DNA of 64,000 nucleotides, taken from Nothophaeocryptopus gaeumannii (lineage: Eukaryota > Ascomycota > Dothideomycetes > Mycosphaerellales > Mycosphaerellaceae). Below, piece after piece: positions 10,695-19,477 of the stretch; within the stretch, counting starts at the first letter, position 1; every line of letters starts with the position of its first letter. Under the pieces are notes generated by a model. The model worked only from the letters and a program-made list of their open reading frames with translations. It searched no databases and was not told where the DNA came from. The position numbers were made by a program, and so were the translations under genes. Location: assembly GCA_031771865.1 (NCBI GenBank), contig JASISA010000009.1, forward strand, positions 1,860,001 through 1,924,000, in the 5' to 3' direction.

Positions 10695-12365
10695 CTAGTC
10701 ACCTCGCCCACTCTTGATGTTGATCAGCTCTGCGACGTGCTTGACCATGTGGTCCACGTCGTAAGCCTCAGTGGCCTCGCCGTAGATGCGGACAGCATCC
10801 TCAGTCCCTGAGGCGCGTACGAAGCAGCGGCCGTTCTTGTATTTGGCGACTTCTGTGTCGATCTGCTCTTGCAGGCCAGCAGGGCTCTGAAGCTTCTGCT
10901 CGGCGGTTCCTGGGATGGTGACGTAGTCGGCTCGATTCTTGACCACTTGCTTGGCAAGCTTGTTTGGCATGTCGGTGTAAGTAGCCAGCCATTCCTTGAC
11001 TGTGTATTCTTTGTGAGCAAGGATGGCTTCCACAAGCAAGAAGTCGGAGATGGCGTCACCGACGGTTTGATTGATGAGCTCTGTGACGCCGCGGAGGACT
11101 TCGAGATTCTCGAGCTGAGCGGGTGATTCTGGCTCCTGCTTCCAGATGGTCTTGAGAGCGTTGTTAGAGAAGAGTACAGTTCCGTGACCGTTAGCTTCGA
11201 AGTAGACACCGATGTCGTAGCGTGTTGCAGCATGGTGAAGGTGCTTGACACCGGTGTTAGTGAACTCAGATTTGAGCTTCAGGCGCTCCTCAATGAACTT
11301 GCTGCTGGCGCCATTTGCGTATGCAGTCTGCACAACACCAATCTTGATGTTTTCGGAGAGGCCGCATTTCTCGACAAGCTCGCCAAGGAACGAAGCAGCC
11401 AGTGTAGCAATACGGTCTCCATCGAGCAGACGGAAGATGCTGCCATCTTCATTGAAGTAGTAGACGATTCGATCCGCATCTCCGTCGAATGAGCACCAGC
11501 GATCGTACGGCTTTCCGTTGAAGCCTGCAGGCACCTTCTGCGAGGTCTTGACGAAGTCTGCTCCGCAGTCCTTGTTCAACATATCAGCCTGCTCAATCTT
11601 GTCGTTCTTGATGGTGATCTTCAGTCCAGTCTCCGATTCATCTGGCAAGTACTTCAGGAGCTCCTTCAACTTCGGTGCACCCACGCCGTTAGCGCAGTCC
11701 ACGGTCACTGGGCTAGAAGCCTTGGTGTGCTTCATGACGGTCTTGAAGGCGGCCGACAACTTCTTGTAATATCCAGCTTCGGACACCTCTCCATAGGGGT
11801 TCTTGTCGTTCTGAGTGTTGATAGCGCGAGTCAGGTAGTGCAGCTGCGGCGTGGTCAGGATGCCAAAGTCCTGGTAGCTGACATTCGTTGCCTTCAAGCC
11901 AGCCTCGACAGCCTTCACCAGCCTCGCTCCTGAAGGTCTCGTGTCACGACCGTAGATGACCTTGGCAGGCTTCTCCACGTCAATGTTGAACTGCTGCACA
12001 ACCTGTGCGTAGGCATGCATTGTCTCTTCCGGATTCTGACCATTGACGATGTGTGTAGCCCACTTCTCCCAATCTTGCTCCAACATCTCACCCATAGGAT
12101 CGACCAACTTGACACCATTGTCGATAGCGGGGTTGTGAGAAGCGGTGATCATAACTCCGATCGTCTGCCCATTGAGCTTTCTTGAGCGGAGGCCGGCGAG
12201 CAAGCCCATTCCGTACATGACATGGTCCAACCAGTCACCCTTAGTCCGGAAGCCAGCCGTGCCATAGGTGAACTTGTCAACCTCAGCTGGGCGAGGATAG
12301 TTCTTGACAGAGTCGACTATGGCCTGGGCCAAGCTGCCCTTGACATCGAACGCGCCGGGAGCCAT
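10695..12365 (-). CDS. PCM1: Phosphoacetylglucosamine mutase
   Basis: Single-exon gene of 556 residues, the usual size of eukaryotic PAGM (AGM1/PCM1). It interconverts GlcNAc-6-P and GlcNAc-1-P in the cytosol on the way to UDP-GlcNAc, the precursor of chitin, N-glycans and GPI anchors. The sequence shows the phosphoserine loop ITASHNPAIDNG (~residues 73-84), the metal loop FDGDADR (~300) and the C-terminal phosphate-binding FVRASGTED (~525), in the order expected for the alpha-D-phosphohexomutase superfamily. The TASHNPxxDNG form is typical of PAGM rather than phosphoglucomutase. The ATG at 12363-12365 fits the N-terminal family consensus. It is divergent from the mL40 gene and convergent with the NRPS. 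Confidence 0.95.
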   Translation of the reverse strand: MAPGAFDVKGSLAQAIVDSVKNYPRPAEVDKFTYGTAGFRTKGDWLDHVMYGMGLLAGLRSRKLNGQTIGVMITASHNPAIDNGVKLVDPMGEMLEQDWEKWATHIVNGQNPEETMHAYAQVVQQFNIDVEKPAKVIYGRDTRPSGARLVKAVEAGLKATNVSYQDFGILTTPQLHYLTRAINTQNDKNPYGEVSEAGYYKKLSAAFKTVMKHTKASSPVTVDCANGVGAPKLKELLKYLPDESETGLKITIKNDKIEQADMLNKDCGADFVKTSQKVPAGFNGKPYDRWCSFDGDADRIVYYFNEDGSIFRLLDGDRIATLAASFLGELVEKCGLSENIKIGVVQTAYANGASSKFIEERLKLKSEFTNTGVKHLHHAATRYDIGVYFEANGHGTVLFSNNALKTIWKQEPESPAQLENLEVLRGVTELINQTVGDAISDFLLVEAILAHKEYTVKEWLATYTDMPNKLAKQVVKNRADYVTIPGTAEQKLQSPAGLQEQIDTEVAKYKNGRCFVRASGTEDAVRIYGEATEAYDVDHMVKHVAELINIKSGRGD

Positions 12366-12869
12366 TGCGGTGAGGGATGAGGTGGTGGTGGAGATTCAGA
12401 GCGGTATGGGAGGAGGAGGGGAGGTGTTGGCGGCGAAATTGATGTCGTCTCGTGTTCAGAGGGCCGGCGTCTCTCGTGACTTTTCGTTTCAAACAAAGAC
12501 GCTCGTCCCCAGATCTTATTATAGTACCTGCGTATGTCGCGATTGCTCCTGCTTGATTGGTATCGAAATTGATGCTATGAAGAAGGTACGATTAGCTTTA
12601 TGATACGTTGTGTTGCTCAGCATAGCAGTGAAGCGGCTGAAAAGGAAACAATTCGGCAGTGGCAGTTGTTGGAAGAAGATGGGAGTTGCTCAGCTGGCTG
12701 GATTTGAGGAAGCCAACCTGCCCGGACCTCACGTCAAACATCCCTGCAGCTGCAGCTGCGCAGGCTGTGGCGCTCGGCGCGCGCATCGACCTGCATGTCT
12801 TGGCGTGGACGTTGCTCGCGCGTCTCGGGAAAGAGTGGAGCATCACCATCAGCACAAACTTTACACACA
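12366..12869. promoter_or_regulatory. Divergent promoter region PCM1 / mL40
   Basis: About 500 bases separate the start codons of two divergent housekeeping genes and must hold both promoters. No clear TATA box was identified. Confidence 0.5.
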
Positions 12870-13481
12870 ATGGCGTCCATGAAGGCCCCAACAATGGCGT
12901 TACTACGAGCATCTTCGCCTGCGATTCGAAAGGAGGCCTTGCCTTGGACCGCGAGAGGCTGTCTGGCGCAGCAGCAGAAGGCACAGTTCTCCAGCACAGA
13001 GAGGAGGGAGAAGAGGAAGACCACAGTGAAGAGAGATCCACGCATAAGTATGCATTGACAGAGAACGTGCAATCAAACTAAGCTAATTGGATATCCAGCA
13101 TCAATCCGATACTTCCTGTACCATCCACTCACACCACGACCACTCCGCTTCTCCCGAAACCGCTTCCTCCGACATTGGACCATCCACCGCGCCTGGATGC
13201 GATATCAGGATAAACTACGGCAGGACAAAGAAATGGAGCTCGAGAGGCAATACAATTCCATGTCAGCTGCCTGCGAGGCTTTGCGACTGATCGATGCAGA
13301 TGGGTTGACGTTAGAGGAGAGAGTGAAGCTTGGAAAGCCTGGGGAGGGTAAAGATGAAGGGAAGCTGTACAGAATTGCCATGAGGAAGGATGGCATTTGG
13401 AGTGGTGTGCCGATTGAGTATGCGCGGATACAGACGGATACTCCTCCAAGGGATGGTTGGAATCATGGGTGGACGAGATGA
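12870..13481 (+). CDS. MRPL28: Mitochondrial large-subunit ribosomal protein mL40
   Basis: Two exons, 12870-13047 and 13099-13481, flank a 51-bp intron (GTATGC...ATCCAG, with CTAA-type branch sequence), giving 186 residues. The N terminus is rich in Arg, Ala and Ser without acidic residues and contains QFSST, a typical matrix-targeting presequence. The junction restores the family block RYFLYHPLTPRPLRFSRNR, followed by LRHWTIHRAW. Downstream are the acidic/basic helix, a conserved PIEYAR..TDTP block and a WNH-W end. These match the fungal MRP-L28/mL40 family, a component of the mitochondrial 54S subunit. The ATG at 12870 was chosen because it begins the presequence; ATG 12879 is also possible. 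Confidence 0.9.
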
Positions 13482-13620
13482 TGTACTCGACGACTGCCGG
13501 CAAGTCGCATTAGCGTGCATCCAGGAACAGCGCGAGCGGATGCTGTTCAAACGTATTCACAAACACCATCTCGTTTCTCTCCAGACTATCGATTTGTGTG
13601 AACCTCTCCGTTGACCGCCA

Positions 13621-14407
13621 ATGAGAAACAGCGCCAAAGGTGCCCTGGACGCCATGGCTAATGCGATACCTGACGAACAAGACCACTACAGAGTACTAGG
13701 CATCGCTCCAGCCGCCACCGAGGCCGCTATCCAGCAAGCCTTCGATAAGCTGGCACTCAAGAAACATCCGGACAAAGTAGACGTTGCGGACAGAGCGATT
13801 GCTACCAAGGCGTTCCAGACGGTCAACGAACGGGAATTGTATCCTGCTATGCATTGAAAACTGACTCTTGCCAGGCGCGCGATGCTCACGACGTACTGAT
13901 CGACAGTTTTAAACGCACGACCTACGACCTACGATCTTCTCTACTCTAAGATCGAGGCGAATTGGGATCGCTACGATCAGACTCTACGATCTCAGACCAG
14001 GAAAAGCATGCGGCGCTCACGGTTCATATACCAGCCGTCCACGATCGAAGCATGCTGACAAAAGCGACGGCTTCAACTCCAGCTTTGCTCTGCTACGAAG
14101 CGGCAACGGAGAGGTCGAAGACACATCTTTGGGACCAAAGTGCAGGATGATGTCTTTTGCGATCCAACGATTGACGCAATCTCCGAAACCTGCGATAAAA
14201 GGACTAAAGGCGGTCTTCAGTATCCTCTTTATCAGTTCATCGATTTTGTCTACAACGGCACACAGCCCGGCTCCCCTGATCCGGAAGATGGTGATCGACC
14301 TGTATCATGATATTGCGCTGCGCGCTTGTCTCAGCCTGTATGGCTATGGGTATCATACGGAGTTCCTGTACGATCTGCTGCGAGAAGTCATCATTAAGAA
14401 AGAGTAG
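13621..14407 (+). pseudogene. J-domain protein gene, frameshifted
   Basis: The first exon starts at ATG 13621 and encodes a J domain: DHYRVLGIAP, then ALKKHPDKV with the HPD motif. Removing 13822-13874 (GTCAAC...CCAG, weak donor) joins it in phase 0 to ARDAHDVLIDSFKRTTYD, the expected J-domain helix IV. Directly after, a perfect tandem duplication of the 7-mer CCTACGA (13921-13934) shifts the frame into a stop. In the undisturbed frame the reading continues as YDLLYSKIEANWDRYDQTLR, meets a TGA at 14056-14058 and then runs on to about 14310. A further open segment ends at 14407. A J domain implies a co-chaperone of Hsp70, but this copy looks inactive. Unrecognised introns could rescue part of the 3' end. 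Confidence 0.6.
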
Positions 14408-14928
14408 CTGCCGGTATGGGGAAAGACTTGGAATAGGCGTGCAGAGTGGTACTGTGTCGGTGGTCCATGAGGTGATGCGATGGTAGATCAGAATTCTGAG
14501 TATATCCTTCATTTCTGGACCATGCGCTCTGCTGCTGTAGTGCCGTACCGGCTGTCGAAAACGATTCTGTGTCCGAGAGAGAATCGGCACGTATTTGATT
14601 TCCAATGACATGGAGTAAGCTTGACCTTTACGTACGAAGATTTGCTGACAGACTATGACAGACATTAGTAGCAGTCAGTTTTCTGCCTTGAACTTGACCG
14701 GTATCGCGAGATACCAAGCGATAGCCCTCTGATTCTACCTTTCAGATCACTTGGGGCGTCACTTCCAAACCCTGTAATGTATCAAGGACCGCTCTTGCAT
14801 GTGAAAACGGCCAAGCGCGTTGCCATGGAGATGACTTTGCCTTCTATTCCTGAAAGGGCACTGCGACCAACATCAGACATCTGCGCGGCTCCGCAGATCC
14901 TCTATGCACAAGAAACTTTTGCGACACG
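14408..14928. other. Intergenic region
   Basis: No gene, RNA or repeat recognised. Confidence 0.6.
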
Positions 14929-15672
14929 ATGCCAAGAGATGAAGACATCACACTGAAGCGGTAGTCGGTGAGTATATTTGCTAGGTGCACAAGCGTGCTC
15001 TCTGCTGGTAGTTTTGGACAGACCGCGTTCGTTGAATACCTTAAACTCGACTCCCTCCCTCCTTCGACCCCGACCTTTACCTTTGACGAGAACGGCTATC
15101 CAGATGTAGTGATGGGCGAACGGGGTTGTCGTATGCCCGGAGAGGGAGATAACATCCATTGCGGTCAAAGGCTTTCCAGATCTGATCACCTCCCTACTCA
15201 CCTTGAGGGTGGTAAGCATGGAATGGCACGAGAATTTCGACTAGCGAGAATTGGTCAAAGTGCGACTACTAAGAGAGATCTAGATCCGGCTGATGGTATT
15301 GTGGTCCTTGGAGGGATACTGAAAAGATGAGCTGCTGACATGGGCTTGATAGCGTTCTATCGACAATTGATGGGCTGGGATACAGCGGGAGAGCCAGGGT
15401 CGAGCTTGTCAAACCAAGAGAACATCATGGATCAGCAGGAGAATAGAGGCTTGCCGCCAGATCAGCACCCCATTGCATCGGAATGGGAGATTGTAGACAT
15501 CACAGATGTCCCGCGCGAGGAAGGAGACGCTTCGAATGAACAGAGCAATGGGCCACCTACTCGGACGGCAGCTGGCAATGGGGCCGAGGGCGAGAGCGAC
15601 ACCATCCACCAAAGGCCAAGGGACTCCGTACCGGGAAATGGTGTGGAAGAGAAGAGCACGGATCCGAAGTGA
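14929..15672 (+). pseudogene. Zinc-finger-like small gene, upstream tandem copy, stop in exon 1
   Basis: The gene structure mirrors its neighbour at 16098: exon 1 14929-14967, intron 14968-15021, exon 2 15022-15295, intron 15296-15352, exon 3 15353-15672, with identical intron phases. Exon 2 carries FDENGYPDVVMGERGC and a C-x10-C-x12-H-x5-H pattern ending DHLPTHLEGGKH, parallel to the neighbour's motif. Exon 3 begins AFYRQLMG where the neighbour has AFYRGLMK. Exon 1 holds an in-frame TAG at 14962-14964, just before the first donor, and no other ATG is in frame upstream of exon 2. It is either a young pseudogene or uses an unseen first exon. The function of the family is not known to me. Confidence 0.6.
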
Positions 15673-16097
15673 TAACGACGTTGTAAGTGCTATCATTGCA
15701 AAGAATGTCATTCGGTGTTTTTGACCTTCGCAGAATGACCAGGTTCTTCAAAGGACATTTTGATATCTTCAATCTCCTGTGCCTTCATCGAAAGCCTTCA
15801 AAATGACATACTCACAGTGCGAGATGTGGAGATTTCACCGGTCAGTATGTTTTCCCACAATCACATGGCATGAAAGCTAAGTTTATCGCAGCTTGCGCAA
15901 GGGTCGTGGTTGGTGAAGTTGACAGCCGTTGCTGCACCTTCACTTCAATCCTTGCAATAAGAAATACGTTGCTGGGGAATGAATCCGTGAGAGGCGAAAA
16001 CGGCGCTTGCATGTGGAGGCCAAGTCCATCACTCGTTCACAGTTCAATTCTGACCTCACCTTAGATCAACCGTTCCAACACAACCTCACTCTCAATC
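15673..16097. other. Spacer between tandem paralogues
   Basis: This contains the 3' flank of the upstream copy and the promoter of the downstream copy. Nothing else was recognised. Confidence 0.6.
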
Positions 16098-16902
16098 ATG
16101 ACACCAGCGCTTCGGCTCGAGAGGCTCTCAGTGAGTCTAAACAATAGTAAGGCATTGCAGCCTGACTGACATTCCCGCAGTCTGCGTATACGGCGTACTA
16201 TGCCTTGAACGCTCTACCACAACTAGCACCGACATTCGGTCTTGATGCAAACGGCTACCCTGTTGTCGAGATTGGAGAGCGCTGTTGTCGCCTTCATCTA
16301 GAAAAAGGAAACACTCACTGTGGAGCTATCCTCCAAAGCAGGGCCAGCCTTATGGGCCACCTTGAGAGCGTCCATGGGATTCCGGCAGCTCACCGACCGA
16401 AAGCTCCCGAGCATACAGCAGAAGTTCTGGAAAGAGCTGACGGTACGCGCACTTTTTAATCATTATTTGTCTACTGTAACAATGTACTGACTGATCCACA
16501 GCTTTCTACCGAGGTCTGATGAAGGATGAAACTTACGATGGAAAGCCGGGCGACGGAGAAGACGATACTGAAAGAGTGCACAACATTCGCCCCAAGCGCA
16601 ACCGAAAGCCCTCTTGCCGTCTCGCAATGGCCACGCATCTGGTTAGTGATGCAGACGATGAAGAACCCGTCGTCAAGAAGCCGAGAGCGCGCACTATCGA
16701 GACCATCGCCAGCGATGCCGCCGTGTCGAGATCAGCGTCAGCCACCATGACCGCAGGTCCTGCAGAGCAGGCCGACGAGGAAGACGAAGCGCGTTTTGAG
16801 CTTCAGGAGATCAAAATCAAGAAGGAGTTGAAGGCCATTGAATTGCAGGAGCTGCAGGCAGAGCGCAAACTCGCTGCACTCACGAAGAAGCGATCGAACT
16901 GA
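16098..16902 (+). CDS. Small protein with C-C-H-H zinc-finger-like motif
   Basis: Three exons, 16098-16130, 16181-16442 and 16502-16902, with introns of 50 and 59 bp (GTGAGT..CGCAG, GTACGC..CACAG), give 231 residues. Residues ~30-75 contain the block LDANGYPVVEIGERCC followed by C-x10-C-x12-H-x4-H (ending LMGHLESVHG), which resembles a long-knuckle C2H2 finger. The C-terminal half is charged, has a basic KPRAR stretch that could be a nuclear signal, and ends in a predicted coiled coil rich in KKELKAIELQELQAERK. I do not recognise a named family. The finger and basic stretch suggest a nuclear DNA- or protein-binding role, which is only inference. Its tandem copy at 14929 shares exon phases. 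Confidence 0.7.
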
Positions 16903-16974
16903 GAGATGCATCGTCTCTATAAGAAGCATCTTCTATGAAGGGAGCCTTGGAGGACTCGTCTTATACAAAAGATC

Positions 16975-17684
16975 ATGACATCCATGTGCGGCCAACCATC
17001 AGAAGGTCTCGCATACAAGCTTGATGCTGCGTTACAATCCTTAGACAAGACAGACGCTTCTGCCCCATACACTAAAGTGCCAAGACATGGCACAAATCCC
17101 AATGTCCTCCTCCTCCAGTTCGCCCCCTCTTCTTCGATCAACAGCTGAACCGCCAACCGCTCATCTTCTGACTCGATCGACATTGCCCTCGCCCAAGCGA
17201 CAACGTAACGCATCTGCCTCACCCTCTCCGCCCTCTTCAACACCACACAGCCTCCCATACCCAACCCAGCGGCCTCTGCCTCTCCGGCCAGAGCGCATAC
17301 AACTCAATGACCAACTACTCCCAAGTCCTCTACTAACAAGACACAGCCGACGCCAGCTCCTCCGACCCGCATGGACTAGGCCAGTTGCATATCGGAACAT
17401 ACAATGCCGATGGATGTATGCAGACGAACAACGCCAATGCTGGGAATAGCACGCCGCCGGCGTATCCGAGCTGGAGTTGTTTTGAAGGTGGACCGAATGG
17501 GGCCTGTAGTGCGTTGGATTATGAAGTGAGGAGTATCAGTATTAGGCCGGTTGGTGATGCGGATCGGATGGGGAGGGAGGGTCTGGTGGGAGCGGCTTAT
17601 GGGAAGGAGAGTGGGGCGGGAAAGGTTGGTGTCAATTTGGTGTTTGGGATGACTATGGTGGCCGTAGTGATGATGATGCTGTGA
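16975..17684 (+). pseudogene. Broken GPI-anchored-type secreted protein gene
   Basis: Three open segments in different frames together look like one protein. The first, from 16975, reads ...APYTKVPRHGTNPNVLLLQF and meets TGA at 17146, continuing after it as SSSDSIDIALAQATT. The second (from about 17260) has CLSGQSAYNSMTNYSQVLY, then TAA at 17334. In the same frame the third reads LGQLHIGTYNADGCM, a Cys-containing middle part, LDYEVRSISIRPV and a hydrophobic tail (VNLVFGMTMVAVVMMML) typical of a GPI-attachment signal. A TACTAAC...ACACAG sequence at 17331-17346 could be an intron end, so part of the breakage may be unrecognised splicing. No signal peptide was found. I cannot assign a catalytic family. 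Confidence 0.4.
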
Positions 17685-17722
17685 GGCGATGGCGACGCGA
17701 TGATATAGGATCGGCCTTAACT

Positions 17723-18796
17723 CTACGGCTCGAGAGCCTTTCCAGCTTCATCGACGATTTCATTCAAGCTCTTCGCACTCTTCTGTAGATTGCCCTTCTC
17801 TTCATCACTCAAAGGCAGCGGTATCGTCTGTAACAAACCTTTTCTGCCGATGACAGCCGGCATACTCATGCACACACCATACTCGTCCTGCCAATGACTG
17901 ACAGGACGGATCACCCTCTGATCGAACAGGATTGCCTTGCAAATACTGGATGCCACAGCACCAATACCAAACTCCGTCGATCCCTTCGAATCGATAAGAG
18001 CACCAGCTTTATCCCTCGTATCCTCCGCCACTTGCTTCCGATCAATACTCGTATGAATACGATCCAGAGCAACACCCGCCACGGTAACAGCAGACCAAGC
18101 CACAACTTGACTCTCTCCGTGTTCACCCAACACAAAAGCCTCAACGTTACTCTGCGAAACCCCGACTTCCTGCGCCAACCTACCCTTCAACCTCGCAGAA
18201 TCCAGAAACGTTCCAGCACCAAAGACATGACCTTCCGGTAGATCGATAAACCTTTGCGCGTAGTGGGTCAAGACATCAACCGGATTCGCCACAACAAGCA
18301 CAATGGCATCTTTCTTCAACCTTCCCAAACCCTCAGTAACACTCTTCAAAATCTTCACATTCCTGCCGACAAGATCTGCTCTGCTCTCGCCTTTCTTCTG
18401 TGCTGATCCCGCTGTGATGAGCACAATATCTCCGTCCGCGGCGTCTTTAGGATCCTCGGCGACTAGAACGCGAGTGCTTGTTGTGTCGGATTGGAGAATC
18501 GCGTCTCGGAGGTCTTCGGCTTGGGCTTTGACGATGTCGGTTTGAGGGTCAGAGAGGATGATTTGGCCTGCTATTGGGTTGAGGATGAGGGAGTAGGCGA
18601 TTGTTGAGCCGACGGCGCCGGCTGCACCGATGATGGAGATTTTGGTTGGGGAGGACATTGTTGAGGAGTGGCGTGGTGTGGAGATGGGTTGAGTCTGTCG
18701 TTTGTTCCAATAGTGGGATGATGCTGGGATCGAGAGGTGTTTGGTTGATCTTGTAAGATGTCGGCAGCCTGTCCAGGTCCGTAATGCGATGGACAT
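17723..18796 (-). CDS. L-lactate dehydrogenase
   Basis: Single-exon gene of 357 residues in the LDH/MDH superfamily. A Rossmann fold starts at ISIIGAAGAVGSTIA (~residue 53). The substrate loop reads AGSAQKKGESRADLVGRN: the Gln in the discriminating position (Arg in malate dehydrogenases) points to lactate/pyruvate. VVANPVDVLT and the active-site GEHGES follow. Compared with cytosolic LDH, the first 46 residues are extra and rich in Arg, Ser and Thr, which may be a mitochondrial presequence; an internal Met at residue 47 (MSSPTKISIIG) gives the classical cytosolic start. Alternative starts could give two locations. It interconverts pyruvate and lactate with NADH. Confidence 0.9.
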   Translation of the reverse strand: MSIALRTWTGCRHLTRSTKHLSIPASSHYWNKRQTQPISTPRHSSTMSSPTKISIIGAAGAVGSTIAYSLILNPIAGQIILSDPQTDIVKAQAEDLRDAILQSDTTSTRVLVAEDPKDAADGDIVLITAGSAQKKGESRADLVGRNVKILKSVTEGLGRLKKDAIVLVVANPVDVLTHYAQRFIDLPEGHVFGAGTFLDSARLKGRLAQEVGVSQSNVEAFVLGEHGESQVVAWSAVTVAGVALDRIHTSIDRKQVAEDTRDKAGALIDSKGSTEFGIGAVASSICKAILFDQRVIRPVSHWQDEYGVCMSMPAVIGRKGLLQTIPLPLSDEEKGNLQKSAKSLNEIVDEAGKALEP

Positions 18797-19477
18797 TTTG
18801 GAGTGTGGTTGAAAGCATCATCGTGAATGTTCAATGCCAAAGGTAAATACGTATAGACTACGTCAACAAGCGTAGATGGGTAGAGAAGTTCATCGCCGTC
18901 AAATATTGAATTCAAGCCACAGCTCAATATTTCATTAGCCATCACGGCGAGTCGGGATGTCGGGCCGATGTTGACTTCTCTCTTGTGTGACCTCGGACTT
19001 CCCCTTGCATCATCAACTTTTCAACGGGAAGCCCATCTGTTCATCGTCATCAGAAAACACACTTCAGCATATGTTCTACTTGTGCCTAGAAGCATACCGG
19101 ACTTGGCACGGACCGAGATGTCCCGAGACGCCTTCAATCGCCTCTCCGCCTGAAGAGGAATTGTACGATCGGCATGCTGGGTGAATACACGCCTGCAGGA
19201 ACATCATGCATCATGCACATTTCTCCGTCTACGCACGCCTCAGACCTCCAATCGAGAGTGCCATGGTCGAGGTATAAGCTTGGCATGCTCACGTTCTGCC
19301 ATTGGAAGGATCCTACATGATGCTAGCTCATTGCTCGGCCGGCAGGAGGCTCGTCACGGCAGTTGAGTTGTATATTGAAACCCGCTGCCAAGAATCTAGG
19401 CGACGGGAAGGCATGCAGATAAGTATTGACCATCTTTTCTATTGCTTTTATGCTTCACACAGCAGCTCCAGGTAGGT
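18797..19477. promoter_or_regulatory. Divergent upstream region LDH / GH51
   Basis: About 680 bases lie between the LDH start and the GH51 pseudogene start. A TATA-like gttgtatattg lies near 19368-19378, about 105 bases before the GH51 ATG. No gene was recognised. Confidence 0.4.

Noticed and set aside
17087..17449. 120-codon Ser/Pro/Arg-rich frame on the plus strand
   Set aside because: It overlaps the GPI-type relic in a different frame and shows only low-complexity composition.
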